Below, piece by piece: positions 9,027-18,147 of a DNA stretch of 64,000 nt. Each line of letters begins with the position of its first letter. Position 1 is the stretch's first letter. A program made the position numbers and the translations under genes. The notes below the pieces were generated by a model. That model saw nothing but the letters and a program-made list of their open reading frames with translations. It did not search any database and was not told where the DNA came from. Source of the DNA: Deinococcus sp. KNUC1210 (GTDB lineage Bacteria; Deinococcota; Deinococci; Deinococcales; Deinococcaceae); the NCBI RefSeq assembly GCF_022344005.1, contig NZ_CP092196.1, positions 458,982 to 522,981 on the forward strand. The letters are read 5' to 3'.

Positions 9027-10442
9027 TTAGCGAGATCGCAACGAACCGCTGACCGATGGTGACTCAGCAGCACCTGAAGCAAAGCGTTGCCGCGTTTCGA
9101 CATTGGCGTCCAAACGGGCCTCCGTCTGAAGCCAGACTGGCACCGCCCCGTGCGCGGCAAGCAGTTCGAGGGCCTCACATCGGCAATGCGAACACGGTTG
9201 TTGCGGATAGGTTTCCGCCAACAAGTCCAACATCGCCGGTGTGGGATGGCGTTCAGCGACCTCCCATACCTGACGGCAGAAGGCATGCCACAGATCGTCA
9301 TCGCCGTGGTCAGGCTGCTCGAGGACACGGCGAAGGAGGCGTTCGTCTCCCGCTTCGAAGTTCAGGCGCAGCAACTGCACAGCCACCAGCTGTAGCGGTC
9401 CCGAAGATCCCAACAGCTCAATCGCCAAGGCTCGCACATCCGGATGTTGAACGTGCTGCAAGGCCATCAAGGCCCGTTCGGCGACCCGGTCATCTGGATG
9501 GTGAGCGAGGGCAAGCAGTCGGGCTGGCGGGCCAGGAAACGGAAACGCTCCTCTCGAAAATGCGCTGAGCAAGTGCCGCACCGTGTCCGGATCGGTTTCC
9601 TCTTCCAGATCTTGGGCAAGCTTTCCCTGGGCCTCCTCGGTCAAGCGGAAACTCACAAAACTGAGAGGAGCGCTGAAGGCGTTTCGATCCAGGGCATCCT
9701 GCAGCACCTGTCGGGCCGCAGTGTAATCGATGGGTGCCGAAAATGATGTCTGGCGGTTGCTACGCTCCTGGCTCGCTTGCGCCTCACGCGCGTCCAAGGC
9801 ATCGAGATAAACCCGCACAGCCGGCTCGCTCTTGGCTTCACGGAGCGTTTCGCTCAGCGCTTCTGGCGTGAGGGTGGACGCTGCATGCCTCAGGAGCTCT
9901 CCGTCCCAGACGCCCGGTTGTTCCCCTGAGCGGTGCGCCTGGTCACGCAACACACGGAGCAGTCCAGCTGCCCCGTCCACCTCCAGGGAGGCCTCCTCGA
10001 GCAGCTCGAGCAGTGTCCCCGCCTGGTTCTGACGCTCTAGGTACAGCGTCCTCAAAGCCTCCGCAGCGTTCTGCTGACCCTGTCGACTTAGCGTCGCCAA
10101 CAGATCAACCCGCTGCTGCAGGCTCCAATGATCCTCCATCTCCTCGTTCACTTGTTGAAGAGCCTTCAGGAGGTGCAGGACCAGTTCTGGTTCCAGGCCA
10201 GCCAAGACGGCAGCTTCCAGCAAATACTCGGTTCGGGGGCCTTCAACTTGTGGATCGTAGGCGTGATTGTTCAGGCAGGCGTCCAACACAAGCGCTTGCA
10301 TCTCAGGATCGACAGACACGTTCAGTTGGAGCAAGGCTCGGCCCAAGCCATGGTGGAGAGCAGCTGCGAAGGCGCACACACACTGAAGGTACTGCGTCTC
10401 GGCATCGCGCTGTTGGTGCAGATGCGAGTTGGAACGGACCAT
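9027..10442 (-). CDS. HEAT-repeat-like helical protein
   Basis: The frame is open from 10601, but its first 53 residues overlap an IS66 remnant in the wrong frame, so I start at the ATG at 10442 (MVRSNSHLHQQRDAETQYLQ), giving 471 residues. The protein is built from repeated helical hairpins of about 30 residues, for example HPDDRVAERALMALQHVQHP followed by DVRALAIELLGSSGPLQLVA, as in HEAT or PBS-lyase-type repeats. These are protein-interaction scaffolds. The C-terminus has a Cys/His patch (PCSHCRCEAL). The IS66 fragment lies at its 5' side, so the original promoter or N-terminus may be lost. Confidence 0.65.
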   Translation of the reverse strand: MVRSNSHLHQQRDAETQYLQCVCAFAAALHHGLGRALLQLNVSVDPEMQALVLDACLNNHAYDPQVEGPRTEYLLEAAVLAGLEPELVLHLLKALQQVNEEMEDHWSLQQRVDLLATLSRQGQQNAAEALRTLYLERQNQAGTLLELLEEASLEVDGAAGLLRVLRDQAHRSGEQPGVWDGELLRHAASTLTPEALSETLREAKSEPAVRVYLDALDAREAQASQERSNRQTSFSAPIDYTAARQVLQDALDRNAFSAPLSFVSFRLTEEAQGKLAQDLEEETDPDTVRHLLSAFSRGAFPFPGPPARLLALAHHPDDRVAERALMALQHVQHPDVRALAIELLGSSGPLQLVAVQLLRLNFEAGDERLLRRVLEQPDHGDDDLWHAFCRQVWEVAERHPTPAMLDLLAETYPQQPCSHCRCEALELLAAHGAVPVWLQTEARLDANVETRQRFASGAAESPSVSGSLRSR

Positions 10443-10471
10443 TTGGCTTGTTGAAAAAACCAGGGCGGAAC

Positions 10472-10840
10472 TCAGTGTGTGGCTGCGCGTACTTGAAGAC
10501 CGACGAGGACATCCAGCGGGTGCTGCGCGCGGCGCTTCGCGGTCTCCACCACGCTCTTGATCACCGCGTAGCCATCCGCACCGCGTTGGGTTTTCCTGCA
10601 CTGAGAGACCTTACGAGCCGTTACCTCTGAGCGCAGGTCGCGCTCGGCCGCGTTCTTCGTCGGTGGGATGCTTGGATCATCAAGGAATCTCAGCAGACTG
10701 CCGCGCTGATGGTGTTTAAGTAGCCCTTTGCGCAGCCGCTCGTTGACCGTGCTCTGCAGGGATGGGCGGTTGAGCAGCGCGCTGATGCGGGTCTCAATGG
10801 CGAACCCAGCGCCCCGATACTGTGCCCGCGTGAGGTCATC
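10472..10840 (-). pseudogene. IS66-family transposase, C-terminal remnant
   Basis: The minus strand reads ...SLLRFLDDPSIPPTKNAAERDL then RSEVTARKVSQC...GADGYAVIKSVVETAKRR. This is the conserved C-terminal block of IS66 TnpC (FLxDPxxPPTNNxAERxLR...RKxS). It ends at a stop at 10472. The rest of the transposase is missing. Confidence 0.75.
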
Positions 10841-10841
10841 A

Positions 10842-10871
10842 GTATCTGATTAGCTTCCGCTAATCAGATAC
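10842..10871. repeat. Perfect 12-bp inverted repeat with short loop
   Basis: GTATCTGATTAG, CTTCCG, CTAATCAGATAC. It forms a 13-bp stem with a TTCC tetraloop if C10854 pairs with G10859. It lies between the IS66 remnant and the pilB motif. There is no T-run, so it is not a standard terminator; it may be an operator or the scar of an element end. Confidence 0.6.
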
Positions 10872-10893
10872 CCCAGGTCGATGGGACGACAAG

Positions 10894-10910
10894 CGTCACC
10901 TTGATGCAGG
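10894..10910 (+). promoter_or_regulatory. Pilus-type upstream motif, 30 nt before pilB
   Basis: CGTCACCTTGATGCAGG begins exactly 30 nt before the pilB ATG at 10924, followed by ACGCT as at 8161. No Shine-Dalgarno is visible between motif and start. Confidence 0.65.
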
Positions 10911-10923
10911 CAACGCTGAAGAC

Positions 10924-12960
10924 ATGACGCTGACACAAAATCTAGCGGAGGACTTCAAAGCACCGTTTCTCCAGGAGCTCGCACGCTACGGCCACCTCGC
11001 TCACGAGCTGCGCCACGCCAGTACCTCCCCGCTCGCCTTGGCCCGCCGAGCGGGTGTCCCCGAGCGTCACATCACCGGCGCGATGCAGGCCATCCATTTC
11101 CCCATCATTACCGATGCCCAGCCTTCCGAAGATGGCCTGTACATCGGCACCTACGACGGCCAGCTGGTCTACGGGGCCGATGACCCGTTTGATCCGGAGT
11201 TCCAGGAACGCATCGGCGGCTTCGTCACCTTCCGCGCCCAGGTGCCCGCCGAACTGCCCCCACCCCTCCCGGTCGCCACCCTCGAGCCCGCACCGGAAAT
11301 GCGGACCATCATGGACGCGCTGTACCTGATGGGCGTGGCCAACATCAAACCCGGCGAACTCACCCAGGCGAACTTCCACAAGATTCTGCTGCAGACCGGC
11401 CGCATCACCCCGGAAGACCTCGCCCGCGCCTACGCCAAATTCGCGGGCGTCATGTACATCGACCCCACCCGCAACCCGCCCAGCCCGGACGTCCGCACGC
11501 TGCTCAGCACCCACCTGATCACCACCTACCGCATCATCCCCTACAGCCGGGCTGGCAACACCCTCACCGTCCTGCAGGCCGATCCCACCGACACCTTCAG
11601 CCTGGTGGCGGTCGAAGACGAAGCGCAGGGCCTGGACATCCGCGTGGCCGTCGCGTCCGAACCCGAGATCGAGCGCCTGCTCCTCACGCTCTACCGCCGC
11701 GCTGCCCAGGACGAAGAACTCATCCGCGAGGCCGCCAGCCGCCCCGAACTGCACGACCCGAAGGATCAGGACGCCGACCCCAACGGCCCGGTCGCCAAAC
11801 GTATCCGCACCGCCCTGGAAGAAGCCGTCAGCAACCAGGCCAGCGACATTCACTTCCAGCCGGAACGCGAAGGCATGATGATCCGCGAACGGGTCCACGG
11901 CAACCTCATCCCACGCAGCACCGTGCCCGCCCTGTACTCCGCCCAGCTGATCAACCAGCTGAAAATGATGTGCGGCATGACCATCGAGTCCCGCCTGCCG
12001 CAGGACAAGCGCCTCAATCTCCAGATGCAGATCGGCAGCGTTTCGCAGCTCGTGCGCCTGCGGGTCAGCAGCCTGCCGTCGCATCACGGCGACAGCGTCG
12101 TCATGCGGCTCCTCCCTGACGTCGACACCCTCCCCACGCTCGACGGCACCGGCTTCTCCCCACAACCTCGCGCTGGTCCGACAGGCCATCGAGGGTGCCA
12201 ACGGCATGATCCTGGTCACCGGCCCTACCGGCAGCGGCAAGACCACCCTGATGCACACCACCCTGCGCGAACTCAATGACCACCGCATCAAGATCATGGC
12301 CATCGAGGATCCCATCGAGTACGAGCAGCCGCTGATCGTCCAGACCGAAATCCGCCGCAGTGACGACCCCGAGAACAATCTCTCGTTCGCCCGGGCCCTG
12401 CGCAGCATCCTCCGGCAAGACCCGGATGTCATCTTCGTCGGCGAGATCCGCGACGAAGAAACGGCGACCATCGCCGTGCAGGCCGCGCAGACCGGCCACC
12501 TGCTGCTCAGCACGCTGCACACCAACAGCGCCATCGGCACCATCAGCCGCCTGATGGATCTGGGCGTTCCCCCTACCTGATCTCCGGGAGCCTGCAGTTG
12601 GTGATCGCCCAGCGCCTGGTCGGCCGTCCCTGCCCAGAGTGCAGTGAAGAGCGGCCGATGCCAGACGCGTACGCCCCGACCAAGGGCGCAACCATGCTGC
12701 AAGGCACCGGCCTCCTCGACGGTGCACCCTGCCCCACCTGCTACGGCACCGGGGACTACAAACGCCTCCCCGTGCATGAAGTGCTCGCCATCACCCCAGA
12801 CATCCGCAAGGCCATCCTGGCGGGCGATCTCGCCGCCGTGGAGCTGTACGCCAAGGAAAGTGGCTTCCGCACCGTGCTGGAGGACGGCCTGGACAAGGTC
12901 GCGGCTCACCAGCTCAACCTCAACCGTGTGCTCGAACTCAAAACCGGAGAAGCCCTATGA
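10924..12960 (+). CDS. pilB: Type IV pilus extension ATPase PilB (two frame breaks)
   Basis: The N-terminal GspE/MshEN-like domain ([20 protein letters not shown]...) is followed by the ATPase core: [12 protein letters not shown], Walker [10 protein letters not shown] at about 12222, the Asp box EDPIEYEQ, Walker [16 protein letters not shown], and [13 protein letters not shown]-terminal four-cysteine zinc site (CPEC...CPTC) is typical of PilB/GspE. The frame is broken at C4 12158-12161 (repaired by removing one base or adding two) and at C5 12569-12573 (one base missing). Repaired length is 678 residues. First gene of the pilus operon; its TGA overlaps the pilT ATG. Confidence 0.9.
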
Positions 12961-14162
12961 CCCAGCTGCCCTCTGTGCCTGTCCTCACCCGCCAGCCCAC
13001 CCCTCAACCCGTCGGCCCCGACAACATCGCCCAGGTCCTCGACGACCTCACCGCCCTGGGCAGCAGCGACATCCAGTTCAAGACCGGCCAGCCGCCGCTC
13101 ATCAACCTCAATGGCGCGTGGCAGCCCCAGTTGCAGTACGCCCTGCTGACCGGCCAGACCGTCGAGCAGATTCACCAGAAAATCTGCAAGGACAGCCGCT
13201 ATCTCAAGATCAGCGACCAGCAGACCTGGGATGCCGACTACCGCACCAGCACCGCCATTTCCAACTTCCGCGTGTCCGGCGGCAAGGAACTCGGCCGCCC
13301 GTACCTGGTGCTGCGCCCCCTCCCCCGCGAAATCCCCAGCTTCGACAAGCTCCGACTGCTGGATGACGAAATCGGTGTGCCCAAAAGCAAGGATGGCAGT
13401 AGCAAGGCGCACCTGACCGACGGCTTCCAGTACGTTCTACGGCAGAAGCGCGGCCTGATCCTGGTCACCGGCCCCACCGGCAGCGGCAAGTCCACCACCC
13501 TGGCGTCGTTCGTGAATTACTTGAATCAGCACCGCCCGTACAACATCATCACCATCGAAGATCCGGTCGAGTTCGTCTTCCGCAGCCACCAGAGCCACAT
13601 CCTCCAGCGGGAAGTCGGCGTGGATACCGACAGCTTCAGCACCGCCCTGCGCGCCTCCCTGCGGCAGAAGCCCGACGTGATTCTGGTGGGTGAGATGCGC
13701 GACGCCGAGACCATCAACGCCGCCTTCCGCGCCGCCGCGACGGGACATCTGGTGATGAGCACGCTGCACAACAACGAAGCCGCGCAAACCATTGAGCGAA
13801 TCATCAACGAATTCCCCGCCGATCAGCAGCTGCGCGTGCGACACCAACTCAGCGAGGTGCTGGTCGGCATCTTCGCGCAGCAACTCGTGCCCACCCTCAC
13901 CGGCGGACGGCAGATGATCCTCGAATCGATGGTGCTGACCAACAGCATGCGCAACGTCTTGCGCCCCAACGCCGACAAGAAAGGCGGCGACGGCTATCTA
14001 CAGGCGCTGCGCGACAAGCTGACTGAAAACAATCCGCATGGCAGCCGCAGCATGGACAACGAGTTGCGCCGAGCGGTGGACGCGGGCCTCATCGCCGACG
14101 AGGTCGCGCAGGAGTACGCCATCAGTCCCGAACGCTGGAATGAGCACGAGGGCCGCGCATGA
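12957..14162 (+). CDS. pilT: Type IV pilus twitching/retraction ATPase PilT
   Basis: 401 residues, intact. It has SSDIQFKTGQPPLINLNG near residue 40 (the N-terminal PAS-like entry), Walker A GPTGSGKSTTLA, Asp box IEDPVEFVF, Walker B KPDVILVGEMRDAET, and the HxxE-type STLHNNEAAQTIERI. The AIRNLIRE retraction box of typical PilT is not recognisable at the C-terminus, so this may be a PilT/PilU-like or divergent retraction ATPase. Both ends overlap neighbours by the ATGA pattern, so the operon is translationally coupled. Confidence 0.88.
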   Translation: MTQLPSVPVLTRQPTPQPVGPDNIAQVLDDLTALGSSDIQFKTGQPPLINLNGAWQPQLQYALLTGQTVEQIHQKICKDSRYLKISDQQTWDADYRTSTAISNFRVSGGKELGRPYLVLRPLPREIPSFDKLRLLDDEIGVPKSKDGSSKAHLTDGFQYVLRQKRGLILVTGPTGSGKSTTLASFVNYLNQHRPYNIITIEDPVEFVFRSHQSHILQREVGVDTDSFSTALRASLRQKPDVILVGEMRDAETINAAFRAAATGHLVMSTLHNNEAAQTIERIINEFPADQQLRVRHQLSEVLVGIFAQQLVPTLTGGRQMILESMVLTNSMRNVLRPNADKKGGDGYLQALRDKLTENNPHGSRSMDNELRRAVDAGLIADEVAQEYAISPERWNEHEGRA

Positions 14163-15552
14163 CCTTCAAGCTGCCTCCCCGCAAGCCCCGCACGGAAAAT
14201 CCCAAGACGACGCGACCGCCTCGTCCCTCGAAGCTCACCGAACCGCGCCACCGCGCCACCCTCAACGTCCTGTATCTCGATCCAGAAGGGCAGATCACCT
14301 TGATTGCCGGAGACCGCAGCGCGAGCGGGCCGCTCGCGTCCCTGCGCCAGCTCACCCTGCAGCTCGGCGCGAAAGGCCCCACCGTGCTGGTGCTGCCCGC
14401 CGAGCTGCGCGACGTCAAACCACCCCCCGGCTTGCCCGCGCCCGAAGTGCCCGGCTATTTCGACAGCCTGGCCAAAGGCCTCGCCCTGCTGCCCGACGGG
14501 GCCGCCCCCACCCTGATGGCCGTACCGGACGCCGCCCTGCTGCAGCAGGCCCGCGCGGCAGTCCGTGTCACCCGCCTGAGCCTCACCTCGCTGATGCCGT
14601 TCGCCACCGCTGTCCTCCGGGCCGCCCACGTCACCAGCACCACCGTCATTCTGCAGGTCACCACCGATACCTACGACACCACCGTGCTGAGTGGGGTTGG
14701 CGTTACCTCCCGCCGACAGCTGCGCCAGGGACAAGGCGAGTCGTCCAGCACTCCCAGCACAGGCCGCACCATCACGCTGGCCGGACAGATTGACGTGGCG
14801 GTACGGAATCTCAGCAGCAAAGGGGATCTCCCTGTCCTGCTGCTGATCGGCGCACCGCTCGACGACACCCTCTCGGTGCCGTCCGACACCCGCGCCCTCA
14901 GTCTGGTCGAGGCGCTGCTGGGGGCTCGCCAACCCGCCCCTGCTGCCCTCCCAGCCGAAGAACCGCTCCACCGCGCCTGGCTGGCCGCGACCTTTGAGCG
15001 CTCCCTGCTCCAAACCCGCGCGTTGGATGCCAAAGTCTTCACCGCCTTGGGCCTTGCGGCCGCCCTCAATCTCGGCCTATTTCTCTTCACCCAGCAGGTA
15101 CAGGCCCAGAATGCACAGTTGACCGAACAGAAACAGCAGCTCCAGACGCAAGCCGATCAGGTACAGGCCCTCCGAGCCGTGAACGCCCAGCTGGCCGCTC
15201 GCAACGCTCAGGCCACCACACTCACCCAGGCCAAAGGGCCGCTTGCCCAGGATCTCCCCAGCTCGCTGAGCGCATCACGCAGCTGCACGGCACGCTGCAA
15301 AGCCTCGGCGGTCCCAACCCCGTCGCCCCCGGCGATCTGGCCGCCTTCGGCACGCCCGTCACCCGCAGCTACGATCTGCTCGCCCATACCCAGAGTCCCG
15401 AAGCCCTCACCCAAGGCTTCCAGCGCGACGGGCTCGCCGCCGATGTCCACAGTGTCGACTGCGGCAGCACCGCCAGCCGCCCCCACGCCCAGAGCTGCAC
15501 CGTGCAGTTGCGGGCCGCCCCCACCGATACCCCCACGGCGGTGCTCCCATGA
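14159..15552 (+). CDS. PilM-PilN fusion (GspL-like), frame broken in a C4 run
   Basis: Repaired length 464 residues. The first 280 or so form an actin-like, PilM/GspL-type region without close motif identity (LNVLYLDPEGQITLIAGDRS...). Near residue 300 comes a single transmembrane helix (FTALGLAAALNLGLFLF), then a coiled coil rich in Gln (QNAQLTEQKQQLQTQADQVQ), as in PilN. This gives the GspL architecture, cytoplasmic actin-like plus bitopic part, in one chain. The frame breaks at C4 15256-15259. Adding one C restores QLAERITQLHGTLQ...GLAADVHSV and a stop at 15552 that overlaps pilO. Confidence 0.7.
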
Positions 15553-16280
15553 ACCTCAAACCCTTCTACCCCATGCTCGGCGTGCTCCTGCTCGGTGGAC
15601 TCCTCGCCTATAAAGTCACCGCGCCGCCCCTGCAGGACGCCCTCACCACCCGCAGCACCCTCCAAGACGATATCGCCACGCTTGAAGGGGCGGTGCAGAC
15701 CCTCCCCGCTGAAACCGTGCGCCACGAGCACCTCCAGCAGGACTACGCCGCACTCAAGGCCCGCTTGCCCGATACCGAACATCTCCCCGATGTTCTGCGC
15801 ACCCTGTCCGACACCGCCCGCGCCCTGAATGTCCGCGCTGACAAGATTGACCGCAGTGTCCGGCCCAGCAGCATCCCTGGTGTCACCGCCGTCGATCTGG
15901 ATGTCAGTCTCGTGGGCACCTACGCCCGCACGCAGGCATACATCCAGACCCTAGCCAGGCTGCCCCGTGCGTACACCACCCGCAGCGTCACCTTCTCTGC
16001 TGGCGACCATGGGTTGGTCACCGGCTCGCTCAAGCTCACCACCTATACGCGCGACAACACCACGCCCGCAGCGACGCCTGCTACGGGCACCACGCTCCCG
16101 AGCACCGGCACGGTGCCCCTCTCGCCCTCCCCGAGCAGCGCGAGTCCCTCAGGACCCATCTCCACCACCCCAAGCGGTTCTCTGCCCACATCGGCAACCC
16201 CGCTGGCGGGCGCGCCTGCCCGCACGTCCCCGACCTCACCAGAGGTCAACTTCTCGACCCGCCCTGGAGGCGCTCAGTGA
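15549..16280 (+). CDS. pilO: PilO-like pilus assembly protein
   Basis: 243 residues. An N-terminal anchor (YPMLGVLLLGGLLAYKV) is followed by a coiled coil (LTTRSTLQDDIATLEGAVQT) and a ferredoxin-like domain with LSDTARALNVRADKID and VSLVGTYARTQAYIQTLARLPR, the typical PilO block. It ends in a Pro/Ser/Thr-rich disordered tail of about 70 residues, longer than usual. Position after the PilM-PilN fusion matches the PilMNO alignment complex. Confidence 0.85.
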   Translation: MNLKPFYPMLGVLLLGGLLAYKVTAPPLQDALTTRSTLQDDIATLEGAVQTLPAETVRHEHLQQDYAALKARLPDTEHLPDVLRTLSDTARALNVRADKIDRSVRPSSIPGVTAVDLDVSLVGTYARTQAYIQTLARLPRAYTTRSVTFSAGDHGLVTGSLKLTTYTRDNTTPAATPATGTTLPSTGTVPLSPSPSSASPSGPISTTPSGSLPTSATPLAGAPARTSPTSPEVNFSTRPGGAQ

Positions 16281-18147
16281 CTGACACTCCGAACCCCGTT
16301 CCTGCTGGCCCGAAGCCCACGCCCGCCCCCATTCGGCTGAGCCAGCCTGCCGCAGCGGTCACGCCGCAGGACACACCCAAGCCTACGGCACCGCTTGTGA
16401 CGCCTGCGACCCTCCCCAAGCCCAGGTCCACACCCGTGCTCAACAGCACCCCTGCTCAGGCCACAGGCCCGGCGTCGCCGAGCGGGTCGCCTCTGGACAC
16501 CCCCACGTCGGCACCCGTTCACCCTGTCCCGATCACCGCCAAACCCGTTGTCTCGACGCCCCCAGCACCTCCCGTGATGCCTGCCCCCCAACCGTCATCG
16601 TGTTTCCACGTCCGGAAGCGCCGCCCGCCCCCGTGTTGCCTGCCCCAGAAGCGACGCCCACACCGATGGATGCGACGTCCATAGAACTCCCGCCGCCCGA
16701 CGTGCAGCTTGATCCTGCACCGCAGACACCCGAGAAGAGCAGTCCGTTCGCCCGCTTCAAGCAGGCCCGCCTCACCAAGCCCACAGCCACGGTGTGGGTC
16801 CAGAAAGACACCCCGCCGCCGCAGGCGGCCCCTTCCCAGAGGCCCCTTCGGACCAAGCTGCGTCCGGTTGGCCGCACCACCGCTCCGCTCACCCCGGCGG
16901 CACGGACACGGCGAAATCTGCTGATCATGGGCGTGACCGCTGCGCTGCTCATCGTGGGTGTGGTCGGCACCATGGCTCGGATGTCACCCGCACCCGACGC
17001 GGCCGCGTTCGATGCTGCGCCGCTCACGGCCGCCACACCCACCATTCAGCCCATCACGCCCAGCACCCCGGCCTCCAGCGTGCCGGACCATACGCCGCCC
17101 ACCCTCCCCTTGACACCCCCCAGCACGACCACAGGCCAGGCAATGGGCACGGCCGCTCGAGCGATCCCCACCATCCCAAGTGGCGCCAAGTCGGCGCTCC
17201 CTACAGCCACTCGCCCAGCCAAACCGAGTCCCGCTGTGGACAGCAGCAAAGGCGTGACATCCGCCCTGGTGCAGCCCAACCCAGCCGTCTCCGCCGCCTT
17301 CGCCTCCGACACCAACAATGGTGCCGGAACGACCACCAATCCGTCCTCCAGCCACACGGGCGGCGATGTCGCCCCACTGCCCGTTGCTCGGCCCACCCGC
17401 GTCCTGACCACCCCCGCGGCGGACCTCGCCCCACTCCCTGCGGCACCCCCAACCCGTGCCCAGGCGTATCCCGTGCCCGTCGCTCCCACCGCCGCCGCGC
17501 CCATCATGCTGCCGAACGCCCCCCTCCCGGTGCCAACACGCATCTCCCCGCCTGTCCCGGTCATGCCCCGCCCAACCGCCCCGCTTCCTGTTCCTCTGGT
17601 GCCCTCGACGCCGGCGCCCCTGGCCCGCGCAACCTCCCCCAGCATCACCGCGCTGACCCGCGCCTACGTCCCACCCGCCACCGCCCTGCCCAGTGCCGCC
17701 GCTTTGCCGGTCGTGCCCGCAGCGGCAGTTCCACTCCCCACCGCCTCGCGTGCGCTGCCGGCATCCCCGCCGATCTCGCTCCCCGTCACCGCCGCAACCG
17801 CCACCAGCACCCCACAGGTCCTCGTCCCGGACTCGCCAGCGAACACCGCCAGCCCAGCCACACCACCCCCTGCAAGCGTGAGCATCGTGCCGACGGGCAG
17901 CGGGCGTGGAGCGCCCGCCACTGTCACACCCGCCGCGACGCCCGCCGCAAACGTGCGCTACCTCGGCTACAGCGAAACCGACAGCGAGCGCATCGCCATC
18001 CTGCACGTCGATGACCACGACGAAACCGTCAGCGCAGGGCAGGACATTCCCGGCACGAACATCCGTGTCGAGAGCGTCACCTTGAATGCAGTGACACTGA
18101 AAATTGATGGACACATCCAGAAGGTTCCAATTGAGGTCGCGCCATGA
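16277..18147 (+). CDS. Pro/Ala/Thr-rich bitopic protein with PilP/GspC-like C-terminus
   Basis: Repaired length 623 residues, from a GTG overlapping the pilO stop. About 200 disordered residues precede one transmembrane helix (NLLIMGVTAALLIVGVVGT), then about 330 residues of Pro/Ala/Thr/Ser linker. The end is a small beta domain of about 65 residues (YLGYSETDSERIAILHVDDH...ETVSAGQDIPG...IRVESVTL), resembling the HR/PilP-type domain of GspC, GspB or PilP that docks on the secretin. The frame breaks at C6 16584-16589. The very long linker would be able to span the periplasm. Its stop overlaps the pilQ ATG. Confidence 0.7.

Noticed and set aside
10443..10601. N-terminal extension of the HEAT-like protein to 10601.
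   Set aside because: This stretch reads as an IS66 transposase C-terminus in another frame of the same strand.
10942..12909. Long minus-strand open frame of 655 codons opposite pilB.
   Set aside because: It is a high-GC shadow of pilB; the protein has no rec`ognisable content and conserved motifs are on the plus strand.
18075..18092. Further copy of the motif (CGTCACCTTGAATGCAG) before pilQ.
   Set aside because: It lies inside the coding region of the upstream gene and 69 nt from the pilQ ATG, so the 30-nt rule fails; probably chance.
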